Positions 1 through 6,032 of a DNA stretch of 35,570 nt are shown here, in pieces. Position numbers and translations under genes: made by a program. The first letter of the stretch is position 1; every line of letters begins with the position of its first letter. Location: assembly GCF_022803015.1 (NCBI RefSeq), contig NZ_JAFKON010000019.1:1-35570 (forward strand). The letters run 5' to 3'. The notes under the pieces are model-generated. The model searched no databases. It saw only the letters and a program-made list of their open reading frames with translations, and had not been told where the DNA came from. This DNA comes from Arthrobacter humicola (GTDB taxonomy: Bacteria > Actinomycetota > Actinomycetes > Actinomycetales > Micrococcaceae).

Positions 1-206
1 CCCACCCGAACCGGGGAAAGGTGGGGGCCCCCAGGCCTTACCTACCCCGCCACCCCACCTGCACCCCCCCGAGGGCGGCCCCTTCCCTCCCCCCAATCCC
101 CCCCCCCCGGGGGAACCTTTCCCCCTCCCCGGCGATTTCCTGAAAGTCGTCCCCCCTGGGGCCTTGGTTTCCCCCCCCCCCCCCCCCCCCCCGCTGGGAG
201 GAACCG
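1..206. other. Low-complexity C-rich contig edge
   Basis: This stretch is dominated by C homopolymers, including an uninterrupted run of more than 20 C at about 171-192 and several runs of 6 to 10 C between 60 and 160. No credible gene is visible. Runs like this are typical of poor base calling at a contig end, so base counts here should not be trusted. The reading frames crossing it are proline/glycine artefacts. Confidence 0.7.
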
Positions 207-398
207 ATGCCGGACGACCGGGAGACCGTCGTCGACCTCTCACTCGGGAGTACTGGCTCTCTCGGGAGTACCGGCACCGGCACGCGCCTGATGCTCTCGC
301 AGGGACCGGTCCTGACGGAGGAACGGCTGGACTTTTACCGCAACGGATGGACCGAGTCGTTCGAGAAGGTGCAGGCGGTACTAGATAGTCGCATCTGA
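207..398 (+). CDS. Small hypothetical protein, 63 aa, with GSTGSLGSTGT repeat
   Basis: I do not recognise this family. The ATG at 207 is preceded by a good ribosome-binding site (GGGAGGA, 195-201) at normal spacing, which is the main support for translation. The protein starts with an acidic stretch (MPDDRETVVDL), has a short imperfect repeat LGSTGS-LGSTGT at residues 13-24 coded by near-identical tandem DNA (CTCGGGAGTAC), and ends in an amphipathic charged segment (LTEERLDFYRNGWTESFEKV). No signal peptide or membrane segment is visible. It lies just after the unreliable C-rich edge and upstream of decayed conjugation sequence, so it may belong to a mobile element. The repeat and size suggest a small accessory protein. 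Confidence 0.45.
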   Translation: MPDDRETVVDLSLGSTGSLGSTGTGTRLMLSQGPVLTEERLDFYRNGWTESFEKVQAVLDSRI

Positions 399-637
399 AG
401 AAGCCCCCGATCAGGATTTGATCCCTCTTTGGCGGCGTTCTGTGATCGACTGGTGTCGCTCTAAGGAGGATGCGACGCGATTAGTTCGTGAGTGCTCGCG
501 ATCGTCTATGAAATGTTGCCCTGGACATTCTGAGATCGCGGGCAACCTGCGCGACGGGCTCGCCGCCTTCGACCAGGTGGAATCTGACTGCCAGTGACCC
601 TGCGGGTCGGCCGTGAACGTTCTTTCCGCCTCTGCGT

Positions 638-950
638 TTGCTGATCGAATCGGTAACTCAAGCCACGGCCGGGAACATGGCACAGCACTTCGCCACCGAT
701 TCCCAGGGAACCCGGGACCAATCCGGATGCTTACTTCGACCCGGCCGGACAGAACCTGCCCAAGGCCTTCCTGCTCCCCGCCTCGCTCGACTCTGCCCCG
801 ATCACGCAGGTGTATACCTGGTTGACCCACCGCACGACGATGCCCCCGAACTCCTGAGGGCCGGAGGGCATGACCTGTTGTCAGAAGGCAGCACTGCCCC
901 ACGTCGTACCGGAGGAAGGAATCTTCAATCAACAGCACCGGTGGTAGCGC
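638..950 (+). pseudogene. Remnant of VirD4/TraG-type conjugative coupling protein
   Basis: Three consecutive blocks in alternating frames read like one protein. About 638-709 gives VTQATAGNMAQHFATDSQG. In a different frame, about 720-830 gives NPDAYFDPAGQNLPKAFLL followed by ASLDSAPITQVYTWLT. Back in the first frame, about 825-885 gives DPPHDDAPELLRAGGHDLL. This order matches the region of actinobacterial type IV secretion coupling ATPases after the Walker A domain ("NxAxHF ... DAFFDPAGQNLLAxLLLAAALD ... ITxVYxWLT ... DDxPxxLL"). The Walker motifs and the C-terminal part are absent, so it cannot be functional. The frame switches could be real decay or sequencing error near the contig edge. 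The family assignment is from memory of conserved segments and was not searched. Confidence 0.5.
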
Positions 951-1094
951 GGCCGCGGAGAGCCAGAGAGCGGCAATGACAACAAAAGTCCATCTCCAGG
1001 GAAATCCACGACCGCGTGCAAACAGACCGACTGGAATTTAAATTTAAAGTGGGTATGGTGATGTGTAGTCAGAGTTAAGAAAGGCCGATACTCC

Positions 1095-1229
1095 ATGGCA
1101 GGAAAAAGCATCAAGAAAACCACTGGAAAAAAGCCCGGGAAGTCGCTTCTTGAGAAGAGGGCCGACAAAAGAGCCAAGGCTGACAGTCGCGAGTCACTCT
1201 TCCAGAAGCAGCGCAAGAATCACCGTTAA
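1095..1229 (+). CDS. Small lysine/arginine-rich protein, 44 aa
   Basis: This is a short gene starting at ATG 1095 with GAAAGG (1079-1084) about 10 bases upstream and a TAA stop at 1227. The product is extremely basic: MAGKSIKKTTGKKPGKSLLE, then a KRADKRAKADSRES helix-forming stretch, ending QKQRKNHR. It has no Cys and no membrane segment. Very small basic proteins with a KSLxEKRAxKRAKA-like core are encoded in many actinobacterial genomes, usually annotated hypothetical. A nucleic-acid-binding role is possible because of the charge, but that is inference. The sequence upstream (1035-1075) is unusually AT-rich for this genome (for example AATTTAAATTTAAAG) and could hold its promoter. Confidence 0.6.
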   Translation: MAGKSIKKTTGKKPGKSLLEKRADKRAKADSRESLFQKQRKNHR

Positions 1230-1550
1230 AACGTTCCAGCGAAGGCTATGGTGTCACCAAGTGCTGGACGCCGTTGCCGGTAATGCTGGAATGCGAGGGC
1301 GGAGAGGTCCGCCTCCGAAAGCGCCCATGCAGGCCGGCCGTTTCGCTCTAACGGCTGACCTGCCGGGGTGGTGGCCGGCGAACGCGACTCGCGAACACCA
1401 AGGAAAGGGGTCAGTCCCGACCGCGCCTCAGGATTTACATTGCGTGACAATTACTAGAGGCTCATCACGGCCCAATGCCATCTCAGCTGTAATTTAATGA
1501 AGTGATTTCACATTGCTAGTCCGGATTTATCCCTGAGGAAAGGATCAATC
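1230..1550. other. Intergenic stretch without recognisable gene
   Basis: About 320 bases separate the 44-aa gene from the DUF3846-like gene. Reading frames in both directions are short and have no recognisable domain or credible start signal. The last 70 bases (about 1480-1530) are AT-rich relative to the surroundings and may hold the promoter of the gene at 1551, but I cannot assign convincing -35 and -10 boxes. Confidence 0.5.
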
Positions 1551-1901
1551 ATGGGACCGACCTGCGCCGCCTTGGTTATTCCCCATCGCCTTAGTAGCCC
1601 TATTGGCATCGACGACATCGACCATGATTTGGTCTCTCGACAGGTCCTGGTGGAGGGAAATATTAAAGCAATCAGTTACATGGATTGGCTCGTTTATCTG
1701 AATGACGAGGCGGAGGCTATTCCGTTACCTCTCAACCTGCGAGCCGAAGTGCTGATCCGGGAAGCGGGTGTCCCGCTTGAGGCGGCAGTCGGGGGGACCG
1801 CCGTCTTCCTCGGCAAAGGGACCAACGGCTGGGATGCAGATGCACCCGTACATCTGCTTCGTTTGGCCGAACGCCTCTTCGGAGCGGCACTGGCCGCGTA
1901 G
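1551..1901 (+). CDS. DUF3846-like domain protein, 116 aa
   Basis: The ATG at 1551 follows AAAGGA (1539-1544) at good spacing. The protein begins with a typical DUF3846-style opening in which a small beta strand (CAALVIPH) precedes an acidic region. It continues with IKAISYMDWLVYLNDEAEAI, PLPLNLRAEVLIREAGVPLE, and AAVGGTAVFLGKGTNGWDAD. The pattern "y.nDEa...plN.rA..l........vgGtavflG....Gwd.D.P" is that of DUF3846 proteins, found on actinobacterial plasmids, phages and integrated elements. No enzymatic function is established. Its position beside conjugation remnants fits an accessory-element origin. The N-terminal 35 residues are less typical, so another start (for example near residue 27) is conceivable. 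Confidence 0.55.
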   Translation: MGPTCAALVIPHRLSSPIGIDDIDHDLVSRQVLVEGNIKAISYMDWLVYLNDEAEAIPLPLNLRAEVLIREAGVPLEAAVGGTAVFLGKGTNGWDADAPVHLLRLAERLFGAALAA

Positions 1902-2034
1902 CTGCAGGCGCACCGCGCAGTGAGACCGGCGGTCTACTGAAGGGTCAGGACGCCGCCGCGCCACGGGCAAGCCAAGGAATTGCCCAGGCGCGTCCTAACG
2001 CCCGTCGCTGGTACGCAGGTCTACAGAGTCTCCG

Positions 2035-2146
2035 TTATGGCGATTCAGTCCGGCCTAGCTCCCATTCAGTTCGGGAGATCGCGTACTCGACATCGCCGTG
2101 TTCATCGCCAGGAATGGACACTGGCCACGCAGCGACGAACGTACGT
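2035..2146 (-). pseudogene. GNAT acetyltransferase, 3' fragment cut off by insertion
   Basis: On the minus strand this fragment reads TFVAAWPVSIPGDEHGDVEY then AISRTEWELGRTESP and stop (2035-2037). It is the usual C-terminus of RimJ/RimL-type GNAT acetyltransferases (RTFHxxWPxxIPGxEHGDVEYAxxRxEW). The fragment ends at the left boundary of the inserted element. Its missing upstream part lies at 5718-6008. Removing 2147-5717 and one copy of ACGTACGT restores the reading ...GMRLVRTFVAAWPV... without a frameshift, so both pieces were once one gene. The plus strand over the same bases also stays open for a short stretch, but that is a shadow. Confidence 0.8.
2139..2146. repeat. Target site duplication, left copy (ACGTACGT)
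   Basis: The eight bases ACGTACGT directly precede the left terminal inverted repeat and recur directly after the right one at 5718-5725. Eight-base duplications are normal for IS1595-family insertions. The sequence is itself palindromic, so the exact boundary is uncertain by one base. Confidence 0.75.
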
Positions 2147-2170
2147 ATTGGGTATCTGCTTGGCTGAAGT
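2147..2170 (+). repeat. Left terminal inverted repeat of the transposon
   Basis: These 24 bases match the reverse complement of 5694-5717 except at the second position (T versus A). Similarity stops abruptly on the inner side at 2171, as expected for terminal repeats. The transposase coding region begins about 30-60 bases further in. Confidence 0.75.
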
Positions 2171-2284
2171 AGGCCGGGGTGTGGCCGATTTGCTGCCGCA
2201 GATGCCGCGGGCCGGCGTGGACTACCCAACACGTTCGGGCAATTCCATGACTGGTTCAGCACCGATGAGGCGTGTCTCGAGTAC

Positions 2285-3157
2285 TTGGCCAAGCTGCGAT
2301 GGCCGGACGGGTTCGTCTGCCCCAAGTGCGGGAACCGCGACTACTGGCGCACGGGCGCCGGGCTGTGGATGTGCAAGGGGTGCTCGCGCCGGACGTCGGT
2401 GACGGCCGGGACGATCTTCGCCCGCACCCGCACTCCGCTGCGCACGTGGTTCGCGGCGGTGTGGTTCGTGACGTCTCAGAAGAACGGCGTGTCCGCTCTC
2501 GGCCTCCAGCGGGTCCTGGGGATGAGATCGTATGAGACGGCGTGGGCGTGGATGCACAAGCTGCGCCGGGCCGTGGTCCGGCCCGACCGCGAGATGCTCT
2601 CCGGGCTTGTCGAGGTCGACGAGTGCTTCGTCGGTGGGGTCCACCGCGGCATGCCCGGCGTCGGCCCCGACAAGATCTCGGTCCTGGTCGCCGCGGAGCA
2701 CCTGGACCACAACCGGATCGGACGGATCCGCCTCGAGCCCGGGCCGGCCGACCGCAGGCTCGCCCTGGTGAAGTTCGGCCAGCGCGTCGTCGCCCCCGGT
2801 TCCACCATCCGCACCGACGGGGCAAGACAGCTGAGGCGCTTCGCCGACCTCGGCTACAAGCACGAGTACTTTACCCAGCTCGGATCGGTCATCCCCGCGT
2901 ATGTCAACATGCCCGCCGTCCACATGGCCGCCTCCCAGCTCAAACGCTGGATCGACGGCACCCTGCATCAGGGCATCTCGAGGGAGCAGCTGGCCTACTA
3001 CCTGGACGAGTTCACCTTCCGCTTCAACCGCCGCACCGCCAAGAGCCGCGGGCTGCTGTTCTATCGGCTCCTCCAGCAGGCAACGAACACAGACCCGGCG
3101 CCGTTGAAGGACCTAGTCATTCCCCACGAGGCGGACCCGCACCGAGCCCCCGAGTGA
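2285..3157 (+). CDS. IS1595-family transposase (5' end frameshifted)
   Basis: This is a DDE-type transposase of the IS1595 (ISXO2-like) family. Counting from the TTG at 2285 (290 aa), an N-terminal zinc ribbon has Cys 12, 15, 30 and 33 (CPKCG...CKGC). The RNase-H-like core has VDE at Asp112 and RTDG at Asp178, and the C-terminus has the family block QLKRWIDGTLHQGIS...YYLDEFTFRFNRR. The true start lies upstream. In the same frame, codons from 2231 read TFGQFHDWFSTDEACLEYLA, a typical family N-terminus, but there is no start codon in that frame. A start at ATG 2202 (MPRAGVDYP) lies in another frame, one base out at about 2228. The gene therefore looks inactivated by a one-base deletion, unless this is a sequencing error. 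Its 3' end is about 88% identical by eye to the remnant at 4568-4673. Confidence 0.85.
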   Translation: MAKLRWPDGFVCPKCGNRDYWRTGAGLWMCKGCSRRTSVTAGTIFARTRTPLRTWFAAVWFVTSQKNGVSALGLQRVLGMRSYETAWAWMHKLRRAVVRPDREMLSGLVEVDECFVGGVHRGMPGVGPDKISVLVAAEHLDHNRIGRIRLEPGPADRRLALVKFGQRVVAPGSTIRTDGARQLRRFADLGYKHEYFTQLGSVIPAYVNMPAVHMAASQLKRWIDGTLHQGISREQLAYYLDEFTFRFNRRTAKSRGLLFYRLLQQATNTDPAPLKDLVIPHEADPHRAPE

Positions 3158-3240
3158 ATCGATCGCCATCGGGACCTGGTGACCAAGGCGGTCGGGGCAA
3201 CTAACTGCCCGCCCGGCGAGGGATCGGCGGATTCAGGCGG

Positions 3241-3887
3241 TCATTGCAACAGGAGGTCTTCGATCAGTTCGATCGGTTTCCTGAACGCTAGTCTTTTGCG
3301 CGGCCGGTCGTTGAGTTCCTGGGCAACCCAGTCGAGGTCTGCCGCGCTGTGGATGCCCAGGTCCGTGCCCTTGGGGAAATACTGGCGCAGCATGCCATTC
3401 GTGTTTTCATTGATGCCGCGCTGCCAGGGCGAGTGCGGGTCGCAGAAGTAGATGTCGATGCCGGCGTCGATCTTCACCCGTCCGGCAGGTGCACGAGCAT
3501 CGTGTAACTGGTGGTCCGTTCGACCAGCGTCCCGATCGCGGACTGGTTCCCCTTGCCGATGATTAAATCCCCCTCCCAGTGCCCTGGCACCGCACGGTCC
3601 TGAACCTCGGGTGGACGTTCGGAGATATTGATCATCCCGGGGATCCGGTTCTTCCGCTGACCGGCCTTCCTGCAGGGCTGCCTGACCGCCCGCCCGGTGC
3701 GCAGGCACGCGGCCAGATCACGCTTCAGCGCCCCGCGGGACTGCACGTACAGGGACTGGTAGCCGACGAGGGCGGGATGAACACGCACGAGCTCAGCGAT
3801 GCGTTTCCGGCTCAGTCCGAGCCGGTACATGAACACCCATTCCGCGTCAGGAGCGCGCCGCAACCGCCTGTCCATGATGGACCCCAT
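3241..3887 (-). pseudogene. Internally deleted IS30-family transposase fused to a foreign HTH start
   Basis: Minus-strand pieces match an IS30-type transposase: QSLYVQSRGALKRDLAACLR, then GHWEGDLIIGKGNQSAIGTL (first catalytic Asp), VERTTSYTMLVHLPDG, and after a frame change AGIDIYFCDPHSPWQRGINE, NTNGMLRQYFPKGTDL and a normal end LIEDLLLQ. The segment that should carry the second catalytic Asp (TWDQG) is deleted exactly where the frame changes near 3474. Most of the N-terminal HTH and linker is also gone. The upstream part instead reads MDRRLRRAPDAEWVFMYRLG then LSRKRIAELVRVHPALVGY, which resembles the N-terminal HTH of actinobacterial helicase-associated-domain proteins rather than IS30. It cannot encode an active transposase. 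Confidence 0.75.
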
Positions 3888-4090
3888 CCTGCCACCTGGC
3901 GATAAGGCAATCGGGACGTCATCGGAGGGACCCCTGGAAGTAGAATTAACACACAGGCCGGTCTCGGTATCGGTAGAGCAGCAGATCTCCCCTTGCCCGC
4001 CAGATCTCGCCCGCCGGTTCGTCCTCGGTCGCGAAGCCGTGATGCCTCTGCATTCGCACGGGCACACGATCCTTCAAGGAAGGATTTTCG

Positions 4091-4501
4091 ATGTCCGAGA
4101 ACCCAGAATCTGCAGCCCAACAGCACGATAACAGCACCCCGAAACCCCCCGTTGAAAGGGAGGTCGGCCAATATTCCGGCGGGGATTACGGCGAAAGCGG
4201 AACGGTTAGCCAGGACCAGACCGGGCCGGAAGGCGGAGGATACTCCGGAGGGGATTACGGCGAAGGCGGGACAGTGGGGGACCAGGGACCGGAAGCCGGA
4301 GGATATGCCGAAGGGGACTACGGCGAAGGCGGGACAGTGGGGGACCAGGCCGGACCGGCAACCGGAGGATATGCCGAAGGGGACTACGGAGAAGGCGAAA
4401 CGGAGCGCCCCAGCGGCGGTGGAGACGGTGCGCTGGACGCTGAGGATGCAGCTCCTGGCCCCGCTGACGACGACACGGAAGACACGGGCCGGAAAGCCTG
4501 A
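4091..4501 (+). CDS. Acidic Gly/Tyr-rich repeat protein, 136 aa
   Basis: The ATG at 4091 has an excellent ribosome-binding site (AAGGAAGGA, 4076-4084). The protein is acidic, lacks Cys, Trp and hydrophobic stretches, and consists mainly of 3.6 imperfect repeats. They lie at residues 26-48 (GQYSGGDYGESGTVSQDQ...), 49-69 (GGYSGGDYGEGGTVGDQ...), 70-91 (GGYAEGDYGEGGTVGDQ...) and 92-105 (GGYAEGDYGEGETE). An acidic tail (DAEDAAPGPADDDTEDTG) follows. It has no signal peptide and is predicted to be disordered and cytoplasmic. I recognise no function. Small proteins with GDYGEGGT-type repeats occur in Arthrobacter relatives, but their role is unknown to me. It is an apparent cargo gene of the transposon, between two transposase remnants, and the DNA repeats could expand or contract by recombination. 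Confidence 0.75.
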   Translation: MSENPESAAQQHDNSTPKPPVEREVGQYSGGDYGESGTVSQDQTGPEGGGYSGGDYGEGGTVGDQGPEAGGYAEGDYGEGGTVGDQAGPATGGYAEGDYGEGETERPSGGGDGALDAEDAAPGPADDDTEDTGRKA

Positions 4502-4567
4502 CTCCCTTAAAGCCGACCCCCCGCGCTGGTACGGAAAACGCACCGAGCTGCCGCCGGACCGCCGCAC

Positions 4568-4673
4568 CTCAGCCAGCCGCGGGCTGCTGTTCTACCGCCT
4601 CCTCCAACAGGCCACGAACACCGACCCCGCGCCGCTGAAGGACCTCGTCATCCCCTGCGACAGCGACCAGTGA
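4568..4673 (+). pseudogene. 3' remnant of a second IS1595-family transposase
   Basis: The bases encode SRGLLFYRLLQQATNTDPAP then LKDLVIPCDSDQ and stop. This matches residues 254-281 of the transposase at 2285-3157 almost exactly at protein level, while the DNA differs at many third positions. It is therefore a separate, diverged copy and not a recent duplication. All upstream parts are missing. It marks the junction between the repeat-protein segment and the sulfurtransferase segment of the transposon. Confidence 0.8.
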
Positions 4674-4726
4674 CTACGTCTGGGACCATGTGACGCGGGC
4701 TTGTTCCAGGACCTCCTCGGCTTGCT

Positions 4727-5560
4727 CTACCTCTCTGCGATGCGTCGCGGGTCCTCGGCATATTCGGACCAGCCGCCGGGGTAGAGGAGGCCACGACCGA
4801 GCCCGACATGTTCGAGGGCCAGCAGGTTGTGGCACGCCGTGATGCCCGATCCGCAATAGGAAACGACAGCAGAGCCGTCCCGGACCCCGGCACGCGCGAA
4901 CGCCTCGCGTACCTCGGCGATAGGCCGCAGCCGGCCAACGGAGTCGAGATTCTCTCGGCATGGCACATTCACCGCGCCAGGGATATGCCCGGCTTGGGGA
5001 TCCGTGGGGAGCTGAAGGCTGCCGTCGAAGCGGTCGGCATGGCGGGCATCGACCACGATGCCGGCCCATGCCTCGAGGTCGTCGGCTTGCACCAGGGACT
5101 CCTCGGGCCATGGAGCCGCTGTGAAGCTCGCTGGCGCAGGATGCACAGGGTCTCTGTCGAGCAGACCCGGCCATGCCGCAATCCCGCCATCGAGCAACGC
5201 CGCCCGCTTCCCGAGCGCCCGCAGCATCCACACGAGCCGTGCCGCAATGACGCCCCCGGCGTCGTCGTAGGCGACGACCGTCGAGTCGTCGCCTACACCG
5301 AGAGAAGACATCCCCCGGGCGAACACGGCCGGATCGGGCAGCGGATTGAGCCCTTTCGCACCGGCGCCGCCGGACAGCCACGCGTCGAGGTCCACGAACA
5401 CGGCACATGGGATGTGCCCACTGTCGTACGCCCCCCGCCCAGAGGAACCGTCGAGGTACCAGCGCGCGTCAGCGACAACCACGCCATCGCGGTGCCTTTG
5501 AAGCCAGGCTCCGTCGACGAAAGGAGGAATAGAGTCCGGGATTGCCTGAGTCGCGTCCAT
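4727..5560 (-). CDS. sseA: 3-mercaptopyruvate sulfurtransferase (two-domain rhodanese)
   Basis: This cytoplasmic two-domain rhodanese of 277 aa is a normal family length. It transfers sulfur from 3-mercaptopyruvate (or thiosulfate) to a thiophilic acceptor such as cyanide or thioredoxin. Domain 1 (about 12-135) is the inactive structural copy (VVVADARWYLDG...GHIPCAVFVDLD...AYDDAGG). Domain 2 (about 155-275) carries the active-site loop CGSGITA at 236-242 with Cys236. The CG-S-G-[IV]-T loop favours mercaptopyruvate sulfurtransferase over thiosulfate sulfurtransferase (CRKGVT). The ATG at 5560 has only a weak GTGGGG site upstream. The gene lies inside the inverted-repeat-bounded element on the strand opposite the transposase, about 135 bases from the right end, so it is probably transposon cargo. 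It looks intact. Confidence 0.88.
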   Translation of the reverse strand: MDATQAIPDSIPPFVDGAWLQRHRDGVVVADARWYLDGSSGRGAYDSGHIPCAVFVDLDAWLSGGAGAKGLNPLPDPAVFARGMSSLGVGDDSTVVAYDDAGGVIAARLVWMLRALGKRAALLDGGIAAWPGLLDRDPVHPAPASFTAAPWPEESLVQADDLEAWAGIVVDARHADRFDGSLQLPTDPQAGHIPGAVNVPCRENLDSVGRLRPIAEVREAFARAGVRDGSAVVSYCGSGITACHNLLALEHVGLGRGLLYPGGWSEYAEDPRRIAER

Positions 5561-5693
5561 GCCCCACGATATACAGAAAGTCCATAATTCAAGACAGAAT
5601 GTCTCATATATCGAGATTGCCGTGCCACATCCCTGCGTTGCGGCCTGATCAGGGGCAGTCCAGGTCGCCGATCAGCCCGGCCATTGCGGGACG

Positions 5694-5717
5694 ACTTCAG
5701 CCAAGCAGATACCCATT
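5694..5717 (-). repeat. Right terminal inverted repeat of the transposon
   Basis: This is the reverse complement partner of 2147-2170, with one mismatch in 24. On the minus strand it reads inward with core GGGTATCTGCTTGGCTGAAG. The acetyltransferase reading frame that enters from the right hits a TAA stop at its outer edge (5716-5718). Confidence 0.75.
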
Positions 5718-5725
5718 ACGTACGT
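5718..5725. repeat. Target site duplication, right copy (ACGTACGT)
   Basis: This direct repeat of 2139-2146 sits immediately outside the right terminal repeat. It encodes part of VRT in the interrupted acetyltransferase. Confidence 0.75.
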
Positions 5726-6008
5726 ACTAGACGCATCCCGGATTTCTCCATCTCCCGTCGCGAGGCTGTGTTGACTGCCATGCTCGGAGCGACGACCCGC
5801 CGCCCTTCGAACTCGGTAAAACCCTTGGAGACCAGGGCACGGGAACCCTCAGTCGCGTACCCCTTTCCCCAGGCCTCGCAACGCAAGCGAGAGCCGAGTT
5901 CCGGCTCATCGAGTGGATCCCCGGGGGCGGGCCGGTGTGGAACCAGCCGAGGAAGTCATTAGTTGACTTCTCGATCGCGGCCCAGAAACCGTAGCCGGGG
6001 AATTTCCC
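5718..6008 (-). pseudogene. GNAT acetyltransferase, 5'-truncated upstream half
   Basis: On the minus strand this reads PGYGFWAAIEKSTNDFLGWF HTGPPPG, then after a one-base frame change DEPELGSRLRCEAWGKGYAT EGSRALVSKGFTEF, and RRVVAPSMAVNTASRREMEK SGMRLVRT. These are the acceptor and acetyl-CoA-binding blocks of RimJ/RimL-type GNAT acetyltransferases, with the pyrophosphate loop at EAWGKGYATEG. The frame change falls in the GGCCCGCCCCCGGGG run (about 5920-5935), so it may be a real slip or a sequencing error. The first 60 or so residues of the family are missing, because similarity ends about 25 bases from the stop codon of the neighbouring gene at 6033. The C-terminal part lies at 2035-2146 beyond the insertion. 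Confidence 0.8.
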
Positions 6009-6032
6009 CCAGCCGCGAAAAATTGCTGCGCG

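Larger units (their letters stand above)
2147..5717 (+). mobile_element. 3.57-kb IS1595-type transposon with cargo, inserted in a GNAT gene
   Basis: The unit is bounded by inward-facing 24-bp inverted repeats (2147-2170 and 5694-5717, 23 of 24 identical; core GGGTATCTGCTTGGCTGAAG) and flanked by an 8-bp duplication of ACGTACGT. The two halves of an acetyltransferase gene lie outside it. It contains, in order: an IS1595-family transposase, a deleted IS30-family transposase remnant, a repeat protein gene, a second IS1595 transposase 3' remnant, and a complete sulfurtransferase gene on the opposite strand. IS1595-family elements with passenger genes are known. The doubled transposase C-terminus suggests that the present unit formed by recombination between two related elements, or by insertion of one into another. 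It is probably immobile now, because the transposase 5' end is frameshifted. Confidence 0.75.

Noticed and set aside
411..938. Long minus-strand open frame (175 codons)
   Set aside because: Arg/Gly/Ser-rich with no family features, and antisense to the VirD4-like blocks.
946..1060. GCGGCCGC and ATTTAAAT sites suggesting vector sequence
   Set aside because: Both can occur by chance in this composition, and no vector backbone is visible.
2059..2172. Plus-strand reading GDRVLDIAVFIARNGHWPRSD..., resembling a helicase-associated domain piece
   Set aside because: The opposite strand is the C-terminus of an acetyltransferase that rejoins perfectly with the piece at 5718-6008, so the plus-strand reading is a shadow.
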